A DNA stretch of 35,913 nucleotides. Origin: Candidatus Rokubacteria bacterium RIFCSPLOWO2_02_FULL_73_56. GTDB taxonomy: Bacteria > Methylomirabilota > Methylomirabilia > Rokubacteriales > CSP1-6. The position numbers and the translations under genes are program-made. The stretch covers positions 1,665 to 37,577 of the forward strand of contig MGCF01000098.1 of NCBI GenBank assembly GCA_001788495.1. The letters run 5' to 3'. The notes beneath the pieces are model-generated. The model worked only from the letters and a program-made list of their open reading frames with translations. It was not told where the DNA came from and made no database searches. How positions within the stretch are numbered: position 1 is the stretch's first letter; the number at the start of each line of letters is the position of its first letter. Below are positions 25,861 through 32,500 of the stretch, piece after piece.

Positions 25861-26634
25861 GTGCTCCGGGGCGTCCGCGGGTTCGTCTTCGACCTGGACG
25901 GCTGCGTCTGGAACGGCCGGGTCCTGAGCCCCGGCGCCGGCGAGACGCTGGCCGCGCTCGACCGCGCCGGCCGCGCGCTGGCGTTCCTCACCAACAACTC
26001 GCGCGCCACCGGCGAGGAGATCCGCCGGCGCCTGCACGCGCTCGGCGTGCCCGCCGCGCGGCACTGCCTCACGCCGCTCGAGATCATCGGCGAGGTGATC
26101 GCCCGGCGGTTCGGCCCCTCGCGCGTGCTCGTGGTGGGCGCCGCGGAGCTCGCGGGCGCCGTCGCGCGCGCGGGCCACGAGCTCGTGGACGTGAAGGACT
26201 ACCGCCGGGCGACCGTGGTCGCGGTCGGCAACGACTTCGAGCTGACGTACGAGCGCCTCACCGCGGCGAGCCGGGCCGCCGCGGCCGGCGCGCCGCTGGT
26301 CACGCCCAACGTGGACCCGCGCCTGCCGCAGGAGGACGGCGAGTTCCTGCCCGGCTGCGGCGCGCTCGTCGCGGCCGTGGCGGTGGCCGCGGGCGTGCGG
26401 CCCCTCGTGGTCGGCAAGCCCGAGGCGCCGCTGTTCCGGATGGCGCTCGAGCGCATGGGCCTCGAGCCCGCCACCGCGGCGATGGTGGGCGACAGCGTGG
26501 CCGCCGACGTCCGCGGCGCGCGCGGCGTCGGCATGCGCGCGGTGCTCTACGCGCCCGACGGCGGGACCTCGGGCGAGGCGGACGTCGTCGTGCGGTCGTT
26601 CGGCGAGCTCGCGGCGCTCGCCGGTCTGGCCTGA
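25861..26634 (+). CDS. HAD-superfamily (subclass IIA) phosphatase, NagD-like
   Basis: A 257-residue HAD-IIA hydrolase. Motif I is FDLDGCVWNG (D11 nucleophile, D13 acid-base). AFLTNNSRAT is motif II, and LVVGKPEAPLF followed by MVGDSVAADVRGARGVG supplies the motif III lysine and motif IV aspartates. The cap region between motifs II and III is of the alpha/beta IIA type. Possible substrates are sugar phosphates, nucleotides or p-nitrophenyl phosphate analogues; not decidable. GTG start at 25861, three bases after the stop of the glycosyltransferase gene, so it is co-transcribed. A link to the glucan pathway is possible (inference). Confidence 0.85.
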   Translation: MLRGVRGFVFDLDGCVWNGRVLSPGAGETLAALDRAGRALAFLTNNSRATGEEIRRRLHALGVPAARHCLTPLEIIGEVIARRFGPSRVLVVGAAELAGAVARAGHELVDVKDYRRATVVAVGNDFELTYERLTAASRAAAAGAPLVTPNVDPRLPQEDGEFLPGCGALVAAVAVAAGVRPLVVGKPEAPLFRMALERMGLEPATAAMVGDSVAADVRGARGVGMRAVLYAPDGGTSGEADVVVRSFGELAALAGLA

Positions 26635-26645
26635 GCGGCGCGTGC

Positions 26646-26651
26646 TAAGCT
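26646..26651 (+). promoter_or_regulatory. -10 element for a leaderless tat-type transcript
   Basis: TAAGCT lies 6 bases before the ATG at 26658, with no -35 match. It fits the TAnnnT pattern. Confidence 0.4.
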
Positions 26652-26657
26652 AGCGCC

Positions 26658-27122
26658 ATGTTCGACATCGGCCTGCAGGAGATGCTCCTCGTCGGGGTCA
26701 TCGCCCTGCTGGTGTTCGGCCCCGGGAAGCTCCCCGAGCTCGGGCGCATGGTCGGCCGCGCGATGCGGGAGTTCCGGCGCGCCAGCGACGACTTCCGCTC
26801 GACGGTCGAGACCAACCTGCACCTGAACGACCCCGAGCCCGTGATCGCGCCCGAGGCCTCCGCCCCCGAGCCTGCGGCGCCGACCACGCTGCCCTCCGAG
26901 GCGGAGCCGGCCGTCGCCGAGCCCGTGCCGGCCGGCGCGCCGGCCGAGGAGCCCGGCGAGCCCTACCTGGGCAAGCGCGGCGCGCGCCTGTTCCACCGGC
27001 GCGACTGCGCGTGGGTCGCCCGCATCGCCGAGGTGGACCGCGTCTACATGAAGCGCGCCGCCGAGGCGGAGGAGCAGGGGCTCACGCGCTGCCCGGTCTG
27101 CGAGCCCTGGGAGCCCGCCTGA
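26658..27122 (+). CDS. TatA/B-family protein fused to an Ada-like cysteine domain
   Basis: A 154-residue protein. Residues 1-50 form a TatA/TatB unit: a short transmembrane helix (about 7-20), the FGPGKLPELGR hinge and an amphipathic helix. A Pro/Ala/Glu linker (about 58-101) follows. Residues 102-150 form a compact domain with LFHRRDCAWV (H113, C117), VDRVYMKRAAEAEEQGL and RCPVCEP (C145, C148), resembling the Ada-type metal-binding domain seen at the ends of some nucleases. The fusion is unusual. It has a leaderless-type promoter. The Tat role is by family; the tail may bind zinc or sense redox state (inference). Confidence 0.8.
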   Translation: MFDIGLQEMLLVGVIALLVFGPGKLPELGRMVGRAMREFRRASDDFRSTVETNLHLNDPEPVIAPEASAPEPAAPTTLPSEAEPAVAEPVPAGAPAEEPGEPYLGKRGARLFHRRDCAWVARIAEVDRVYMKRAAEAEEQGLTRCPVCEPWEPA

Positions 27123-27210
27123 GGTCGGGCCCGGCCGCGCCTTCGATGGCCCGGCGCCCCGCCGTCGTCTCTCAGGGTGGACGCGCCCGAGCGCGGACAA
27201 GGAGGAGGCC

Positions 27211-27588
27211 ATGCTGAAAGCGTTGGTGTGCGCGCTGGTCCTGGGAGCAGCGGTCCTGGCGGTCCCCGCGGGGCGTCCGGCCGCGGCGGCCGACGAGTAC
27301 GTGGTGCACAAGTTCAAGTGCCCGAACATCACCACCGTCAAGCTCAACTGGGCCAACAAGATCAGCGCGAATCCGGACTTCCCGGTGTCCAAGAGCTACG
27401 AGAACCTCACGCACTCCGCCGGCTTCCAGGCATCCTCGGTCAACGTCGCCGAGAACACCGTCAGCTGCCGCTACGTCATTTCGCAGACCGTCTTTCAGGC
27501 ACCCTACGTCTACAAGGTGCACCGCAAGATCCTGAGCTGCACGGGCCAGCCGGGTCCCGAGATCACGTGCAACCTGAAGAAGAACTGA
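27211..27588 (+). CDS. Small secreted protein with four cysteines, unknown
   Basis: A 125-residue protein with a signal peptide (MLKALVCALVLGAAVLAVPA, cleavage probably after AAA near residue 27). The mature part has four cysteines (C37, C86, C110, C120), enough for two disulfides, and many beta-branched residues. I do not recognise the family. Its codons are less extreme in GC than the neighbours and use AAG and AAC heavily, which can indicate strong expression or transfer. GGAGGAGG lies directly upstream of the ATG. It stands between the TatA/B gene and lexA without an obvious functional link. Confidence 0.7.
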   Translation: MLKALVCALVLGAAVLAVPAGRPAAAADEYVVHKFKCPNITTVKLNWANKISANPDFPVSKSYENLTHSAGFQASSVNVAENTVSCRYVISQTVFQAPYVYKVHRKILSCTGQPGPEITCNLKKN

Positions 27589-27659
27589 GGCGCAGGGACA
27601 CGACACGAAGCCGCTAACTCGTTGATGTTCCAGGCGGAATCACCTCGGTACGGATTTCC

Positions 27660-27689
27660 TTGACTCGCTCAACATCCGTTGAGTATGGT
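27660..27689 (+). promoter_or_regulatory. lexA promoter
   Basis: TTGACT (27660-27665) and TATGGT (27684-27689) are separated by 18 bases, 20 bases before the ATG at 27710. The spacer contains the palindromic operator described separately. Confidence 0.65.
27668..27683. promoter_or_regulatory. Probable LexA operator (SOS box)
   Basis: CTCAAC-N4-GTTGAG, a perfect 6-bp inverted repeat, lies exactly in the spacer of the lexA promoter. It differs from the E. coli (CTGT-N8-ACAG) and B. subtilis (GAAC-N4-GTTC) boxes, but the geometry resembles the latter. Autoregulation by LexA is inferred. A matching left half CTCAAC recurs at 28453-28458 in the next ORF. Confidence 0.65.
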
Positions 27690-27709
27690 GGGCCTCACGG
27701 GAGGCCGCC

Positions 27710-28351
27710 ATGCGTGAGCTGACACGACGCCAGCAGGAGATCCTCCGCTTCATCCGCGATTTCAGCGGCGAGCACGGCGTGCCGCCGACCGTGCGCGAGA
27801 TCGGCGGGCGGTTCCGCGTCACGCCGCGCGCGGCGTTCGACCACCTCCGGGCGCTCGAGCGGAAGGGCGAGCTGACGCGCCGCCTCGCGGCCGGGCGCAC
27901 CTCGCGGGCGCTCACGCTCCCGGGCGGCGCGCTGCGGCGCGCGCACCGCGCGGTGCCGATCCTCGGCCGCGTCGCGGCGGGCCGGCCGCTGCTCGCCGAG
28001 GAGCACCGCGAGGGCGAGGTGCCGATCGCGCCCGACGCGCTGCCGGGGCGGGGCGAGGACGTGTTCGCCCTGCGCGTGCGCGGCGAGTCCATGATCGAGG
28101 CGCACATCTGCGACGGCGACCTCGTGCTCGTCCGGCGGCAGGACTCGGCGCAGCCCAACGACATCGTGGTCGCTCTCGTGGAGTCGCAGACCGGCGGCGA
28201 GAGCGAGGCGACCGTCAAGCGCTTCCTCCGCGACGGTCCCCGCATCGTGCTCAAGCCGGAGAACCGCGCGATGCAGCCGATCGTGGTGGATCCGGCCGAG
28301 CGCCGGCTGCACATCCTCGGAAAGGTCATCGGGCTGCTCCGCGGGTTCTGA
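27710..28351 (+). CDS. lexA: LexA repressor
   Basis: A 213-residue LexA with all parts. The winged helix spans about residues 1-65, with TRRQQEILRFI at the N-terminus and a recognition helix in the region VTPRAAFDHLRALE. The Ala90-Gly91 cleavage site lies in LGRVAAGRPLL. The catalytic dyad is S127 (VRGESMIEAHI) and K170 (EATVKRF). It should repress SOS genes and self-cleave when RecA filaments form. ATG at 27710, with GGGAGG upstream. Its own promoter holds a palindromic box. The recognition region (TPRAAFDHLRALERKG) departs from the classical form, consistent with a different operator sequence. Confidence 0.92.
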   Translation: MRELTRRQQEILRFIRDFSGEHGVPPTVREIGGRFRVTPRAAFDHLRALERKGELTRRLAAGRTSRALTLPGGALRRAHRAVPILGRVAAGRPLLAEEHREGEVPIAPDALPGRGEDVFALRVRGESMIEAHICDGDLVLVRRQDSAQPNDIVVALVESQTGGESEATVKRFLRDGPRIVLKPENRAMQPIVVDPAERRLHILGKVIGLLRGF

Positions 28352-28379
28352 GCCGCGGGCGGACCGGAGGAGGCTCGCG

Positions 28380-28559
28380 ATGAGCTCGCACGCACTGACC
28401 TGGACGCTGCTCCACCGCCGGAGCTCGCGCGCCTTTTTTTTGGCGCGCTCCACTCAACACGTGAGGAGCCTGACGCTCGCCCGCGAGCTCGCGCGGGCGC
28501 TCGTGGCGCTCGGCGGGCTCGCCGCGTGGGCGGGCGTCTGCCTGCTACTGGCCGGGTGA
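28380..28559 (+). CDS. Small hydrophobic-tailed protein downstream of lexA
   Basis: A 59-residue frame beginning at the ATG at 28380, 28 bases after the lexA stop, behind a strong GGAGGAGG. The second half (LARELARALVALGGLAAWAGVCLLLAG) is summarised as one hydrophobic C-terminal helix. The first half is basic. Codons in the second half are typical of the genome. The frame contains an eight-T run (28434-28441) flanked by GCGCGCC/GGCGCGC, which could cause slippage. In other bacteria lexA is often followed by, or neighbours, an SOS-induced division inhibitor; that role is a guess here. The last 15 bases overlap the convergent HD-GYP gene. Confidence 0.5.
   Translation: MSSHALTWTLLHRRSSRAFFLARSTQHVRSLTLARELARALVALGGLAAWAGVCLLLAG
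28434..28441 (+). repeat. Eight-T homopolymer inside an inverted repeat
   Basis: Eight T residues, exceptional in this GC-rich DNA, are flanked by 7-bp inverted arms (28427-28433 and 28442-28448). It may be a slippage site inside the small ORF or the U-tract of a poor terminator for lexA. A weak stem (GCTCC/GGAGC) lies upstream, but too far from the T-run. Confidence 0.5.
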
Positions 28560-30428
28560 GTCGGCGACGCGGTCGAAGACGCGCGCCTCGATGAACAGGT
28601 CGAGGAGCACGCCGTCGATGTGGCCCGCGCGGCGCTCCTCCTGCAGGATGTCCAGCGCGGTCTCGGCCGGGACGGCCTTCTTGTAGGGACGGTCGCCCGC
28701 GGTGAGGGCGTCGTAGATGTCGGCGATCGTCATCATCTTCGACTGGACCGGGATCGCGTCCCCCGTCACGCCGTAGGGGTAGCCGGAGCCGTCGAGCTTC
28801 TCGTGGTGCGCGCGGGCGATCTCCGGGATCCGGCGGAACTCCTTCGTCCACGGGATCTGCGCCAGGAACTGGTAGGTGTGGACGACGTGCGACTGGAGCT
28901 GGCGGTACTCCTCGGGCGTGAGGCTGCCCCGCGCGATCGCCAGGACCTGGGCCTCCTCGGGCGTGACCACCGCGTGCCGGCGGCCCAGGTGGTCCTCGAA
29001 CGCGGGGAGCGTGAGGCGCTCGATCTCCTGCGCGAAGTCGCGCGGCAGCACGGTCGGCTCGTTGGCGAGCATCACGCGGGCGAGGCCGTCGTCGAGGGTC
29101 GCCAGGTACTCGGCGAGCTCGGCGTCGAGCGCCGCCGCCCTGGCCTCCCAGCCGCGCCGGCCCTTCTCCAGCAGGTGCGCGATCTTCCGGCTCGCGTGGC
29201 GCAGCTCGCCGCTCCGCTTGAGCAGCTCGACCCGGTGGCGGATGCGATCGAGGTCGACGGCGTGGAGCTTCTTGGCCTTCACGAGCACCTGCTCGCGCAC
29301 GCCGACCTTGCCGAAGTCGTGCAGGAGCGCCGCGTACCCGAGCTCCATCAGCTCGTCGCGGCTCAGGCGGAGCCCGCCGTAGGGGCCCGTCGTCGTGCGG
29401 TCGACGACCTTCGCCAGGTCCACGGTGAGGCCGGCGACGCGGAACGAGTGGCCGGACGTGGTGGGGTCGCGCGACTCGATCGCGGTGACCGAGGCCCTCA
29501 CGAAGCCCTCGAACAGCCGCTGGATCGACTCGTAGAGCCGGTTGTTGCTGAGCGCCACGGCCGCCTGCGAGGCGAGCGAGCCGGCGAGCTTCTCGTGCCG
29601 GGCGTCGAAGGGCAGAACGAGCCGCTCGATGTCCGCGGGCGCGCGGAAGACCACGTCGGGCTCGGGCTTGCAGTTGATCAGCTGCAGCACGCCGATCGTC
29701 TCGCCCTGCGGCGTGCGCATGGGCACGACGAGCATGGACTTGGTCCGGTAGCCGGCCTGCGCGTCGAACGACCGGTTGATCTGGAACGGCGCCCCGGGCG
29801 GCGGCGCGTAGGCGTCCGCGAGGTTCAGGATCTCGCCGGTCAGCGCGACGTGGCCCGCCACGCTGTCGCTCGTCAGCGGCAGCGTGGTGGTCCGGTAGGG
29901 GAGGTCGATCGAGTCGTTCTGGGCCAGCGCGAAGCGGAGGCGGCGCGCCTCGGCCGGCGCCTCCTCGACCAGGTAGAGCGAGCCGGCGTCGCTCCAGGTG
30001 ATCTCGCGCGCGGTGGACAGGATGGTCTCGAGCAGTGCGTGCGGATCGCGCTCCGACGTGAGCCGGATGCCGATCGCGTTGAGCTCGGACAGCTCGCGGT
30101 CGAGGCGCGCCACCGCGGTCACCGCGTCGAGGTCGCCGAAGGCGTTCAGCACGGTGCGGGTGAGGATCGGCCGGCCGACCCCCGCGGGCAGGAGCGCGTG
30201 CCAGCGCTCGGGCCACGGCCCCGGGGCCTGGGCGTCCACCAGCCCGAGCACGCGGAGCTGGCCGTCGTCGTCGGGGAGCCGGCCGGTTCCGTCGGCGCCG
30301 GTGAGGATCACCGCCGGGCCCGCGATCGGCCCGGCGGGCAGGGCGGCGACGTCGAACTGCTCACCGAGCAGTGGGGCGGCGGCCGCCGCCGCACGCGAGG
30401 TCGTGTCGAACCAGACACGGCGACGCAT
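28545..30428 (-). CDS. GAF/HD-GYP cyclic-di-GMP phosphodiesterase with a large insertion
   Basis: A 627-residue protein. Residues 1-115 are an unrecognised domain. A GAF domain follows at about 120-300. The HD-GYP domain begins near residue 310, with SGHSFRVA, LLHDFGKVGV (H370, D371), HHEKLDGSGYPYG (541-553; the GYP motif intact) and DIYDALTAGDRPYKKA. About 130 extra residues, predicted mostly helical, lie between the HD motif and the next conserved histidine (SHVVHTYQF), where HD-GYP domains usually have about 30. It should hydrolyse cyclic-di-GMP. ATG at 30428. It is divergent from the RecA/KaiC-like ATPase and overlaps the small lexA-linked ORF at its end. Confidence 0.85.
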   Translation of the reverse strand: MRRRVWFDTTSRAAAAAAPLLGEQFDVAALPAGPIAGPAVILTGADGTGRLPDDDGQLRVLGLVDAQAPGPWPERWHALLPAGVGRPILTRTVLNAFGDLDAVTAVARLDRELSELNAIGIRLTSERDPHALLETILSTAREITWSDAGSLYLVEEAPAEARRLRFALAQNDSIDLPYRTTTLPLTSDSVAGHVALTGEILNLADAYAPPPGAPFQINRSFDAQAGYRTKSMLVVPMRTPQGETIGVLQLINCKPEPDVVFRAPADIERLVLPFDARHEKLAGSLASQAAVALSNNRLYESIQRLFEGFVRASVTAIESRDPTTSGHSFRVAGLTVDLAKVVDRTTTGPYGGLRLSRDELMELGYAALLHDFGKVGVREQVLVKAKKLHAVDLDRIRHRVELLKRSGELRHASRKIAHLLEKGRRGWEARAAALDAELAEYLATLDDGLARVMLANEPTVLPRDFAQEIERLTLPAFEDHLGRRHAVVTPEEAQVLAIARGSLTPEEYRQLQSHVVHTYQFLAQIPWTKEFRRIPEIARAHHEKLDGSGYPYGVTGDAIPVQSKMMTIADIYDALTAGDRPYKKAVPAETALDILQEERRAGHIDGVLLDLFIEARVFDRVADSPGQ

Positions 30429-30434
30429 GGATCG

Positions 30435-30464
30435 AGGGTAGGTCGCGCTGTCCGGTCAAGTCAA
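30435..30464 (-). promoter_or_regulatory. Promoter of the HD-GYP gene
   Basis: On the minus strand, TTGACT (30459-30464) and TACCCT (30435-30440) are 18 bases apart. The -10 lies 6 bases before the ATG at 30428, so the transcript would be leaderless. Confidence 0.55.
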
Positions 30465-30513
30465 GGAAACCGGAAGGCCGGGTCGGGCCGAAGGGCCGGC
30501 CGGGCCCGTGGTG

Positions 30514-30519
30514 TAGAAT
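30514..30519 (+). promoter_or_regulatory. -10 element for a leaderless ATPase transcript
   Basis: TAGAAT lies 10 bases before the ATG at 30530. No -35 match is seen. Confidence 0.4.
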
Positions 30520-30529
30520 CCACCGTCAT

Positions 30530-31435
30530 ATGACCCCACGCGTCTCCACCGGCCTCCCGAAGCTCGACGCGATGCTGGGCGGCGGCCTCCTGCCGGGCAC
30601 GCTCACGGTGGTGTACGGCGCGACCGGCATCGGCAAGACCCACGTCGGCCTCACGTTCGCCGACCACGGCGGCCGCGCCGACGGCGCGCGCGGCGTCGTG
30701 CTCGACCTGAACGGCCGCGGCGACTCGCAGCAGCACGACGAGTACGCGGCGCGGCTCTTCCACTGGGACCTCCGGCCGTGGACCCACGCGGTCACGCCGA
30801 TGAGCGACCCGTACCCGCCGCCCGAGCAGATGCAGGCGTTCTACTGCAACGTGCTCCGCTGGGTGGGGCGCGTGCGCGACTTCCAGGTGCCGACGCCCGA
30901 TGGCGGGTTCGAATTCGACTGGAACTGGAAGGCCGCGTACAACCACGCCCTCTACACGGTCCGGCCGTTCCTGTACTTCCACTTCGCCGCGGGCACGCGG
31001 CGGGTCGTCGTGGACGGCGTGGAGCCGATGGAGACGCCCGCGGACTCGATCCAGTTCTTCATGTTCGACGAGCTCTACCGCAAGGCCATCCACCGGGACG
31101 CGGAGACGCTCGGCATGGAGATCTGCCTGCCGGTGTGGCGGCACCGCGCGTTCATCGACGCGCACCGCTACGAGCACGAGGCGCTCACGACGCTGCTCCT
31201 GGTGACCACCGAGGAGACGCGGCTCGAGGACCTGCTGGCCCGCAAGGTGGCCACGGGCGACGTCGGCGCCACGGCGAACACGATCCTCGTGATGGGGAGC
31301 GAGCGCGTCGGCAGCCGGCTCGCGCGGATGCTCTGCGTCGTCAAGCACCGCGGGAGCGCGATGAGCGACGCGATCGTGGAGTACCGGATCGGCCCGGCCG
31401 GCCTCGAGCTGACCGAGTGCGGTCCCGGCCGGTGA
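30530..31435 (+). CDS. RecA/KaiC-like ATPase
   Basis: A 301-residue single-domain P-loop ATPase of the RecA/RAD55/KaiC type. The N-terminal RVSTGLPKLDAMLGGGLLPG is the typical lead-in, Walker A is GATGIGKT (residues 30-37), and Walker B lies in RRVVVDGVE (D162). Unlike circadian KaiC there is one domain only, and the middle of the protein (DWNWKAAYNHALYTVRPFLY) is aromatic-rich and unlike canonical KaiC. Such proteins are often signalling or gas-vesicle/motility-associated ATPases; the role here is unknown. It is divergent from the HD-GYP gene with about 100 bases between starts, which hints at shared control. Confidence 0.75.
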   Translation: MTPRVSTGLPKLDAMLGGGLLPGTLTVVYGATGIGKTHVGLTFADHGGRADGARGVVLDLNGRGDSQQHDEYAARLFHWDLRPWTHAVTPMSDPYPPPEQMQAFYCNVLRWVGRVRDFQVPTPDGGFEFDWNWKAAYNHALYTVRPFLYFHFAAGTRRVVVDGVEPMETPADSIQFFMFDELYRKAIHRDAETLGMEICLPVWRHRAFIDAHRYEHEALTTLLLVTTEETRLEDLLARKVATGDVGATANTILVMGSERVGSRLARMLCVVKHRGSAMSDAIVEYRIGPAGLELTECGPGR

Positions 31436-31624
31436 GCCGCCGGAACCCGTCGCAGAGGTACTAGCGTGCCGTGCTCGAAGTCATCTTCGGTCCCGTCGCA
31501 CGTGGAGTCCGGGCCGCCGGGCGCCTGCCGCGTGGTCCCGTCGACCCCTCCCGCGCGCGCCCGGCGGGCCGTCGCGCGGCGACCGTCACCATGATGTCGT
31601 GGACGGAGCGCTAGCGGCCGCGCC
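31436..31624. other. Intergenic region without a supported gene
   Basis: 189 bases between the ATPase gene and the amidohydrolase gene. A 47-codon frame from 31471 has no ribosome-binding site and no recognisable features. No hairpin with a T-run was seen. Confidence 0.4.
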
Positions 31625-32500
31625 ATGGCGCGCGCCGAGCGGCGACCGCCCCTGGCGCCGGAGCTGCCGTGCATCGACGTGCACGTGCACCTGCATCCGG
31701 AGCGGCTGGCCCGCGCGATCGAGCGGTGGTTCGCCGAGACCCGGTGGGTCACCGCCCATCCGTTCGAGCCCGAGGCGGTCGCGGCGACCCTGCAGGAGCG
31801 GGGCGTGAGCCGCTTCTGCTTCTTCAGCTACGCGCACCGGCCCGGGATGGCGCGCGAGCTGAACCGCTGGCTCGCCGCCACGGCGGCGCGGCTGCCGCAG
31901 GCCGTGGCGCTCGGCACCCTCCACGCGGGCGACGCCGACCTCGACGCCCTCGCCCGCGAGGCGCTCGAGGACCTGGGGCTCGCCGGCTTCAAGCTCCACC
32001 TGTCGGTCCAGCGCTTCCACGTGGACGATCCCCGGCTGTTCCCGGTCTACGAGCGGCTCGAGGCCACCGGCCGGCGGCTCATGCTCCACGTCGGCACCAT
32101 GCCCTACCGCGACGCGTACACGGGCGTCGCCGGCTTCCGGCGGCTGATGCGCCGCTTCCCGCGCCTGCGCGTCTGCGTCGCGCACATGGGCTGCTTCGAG
32201 AGCGACGCGTTCCTCGCGCTCACCGAGCGGTTCGAGCACCTCTACGTGGACACCACGATGGCGCTCGCGCCCGACGCCGCGCCGTACGTGGGCGCCGAGC
32301 CCGCCGCGCTCGCCGACGCCACGCTGCTCCGCTACCAGGACCGCATCCTCTTCGGCTCGGACTTCCCGCTGATCCCGTACGACTACGACGAGGAGCGGCG
32401 CTGGGCGTGGGACCGGGGGCTGCCGCCCGAGGTCCGGCGCAAGATCTTCCACGACAACGCCGCGCGCTTCCTCGGCCTCCCGCCGGCCGGCGGTGGCTAG
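31625..32500 (+). CDS. Amidohydrolase-2-type metal-dependent hydrolase
   Basis: A 291-residue TIM-barrel amidohydrolase of the Amidohydro_2 group. Motifs in order are PCIDVHVHLHPE (HxH, about H20 and H22), GFKLHLSVQRF (lysine/histidine site), LMLHVGTMPY, CVAHMGCFE and LFGSDFPL (catalytic aspartate). These fit a mono- or binuclear zinc decarboxylase or hydrolase related to ACMSD/amidohydrolase-2 proteins. The substrate is unknown. The ATG at 31625 opens after a 189-base gap; the CCA-type transferase gene overlaps its last 8 bases, so the two are co-transcribed. Confidence 0.82.
   Translation: MARAERRPPLAPELPCIDVHVHLHPERLARAIERWFAETRWVTAHPFEPEAVAATLQERGVSRFCFFSYAHRPGMARELNRWLAATAARLPQAVALGTLHAGDADLDALAREALEDLGLAGFKLHLSVQRFHVDDPRLFPVYERLEATGRRLMLHVGTMPYRDAYTGVAGFRRLMRRFPRLRVCVAHMGCFESDAFLALTERFEHLYVDTTMALAPDAAPYVGAEPAALADATLLRYQDRILFGSDFPLIPYDYDEERRWAWDRGLPPEVRRKIFHDNAARFLGLPPAGGG

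Noticed and set aside
28434-28441. T8 run as a normal intrinsic terminator for lexA
   Set aside because: No stable stem ends directly before it; the nearest short stem is about 9 bases away. The reading as a slippage site inside an ORF is kept open.
31471-31614. 47-codon frame in the gap before the amidohydrolase gene
   Set aside because: No ribosome-binding site, no recognisable features, composition like random GC-rich DNA.
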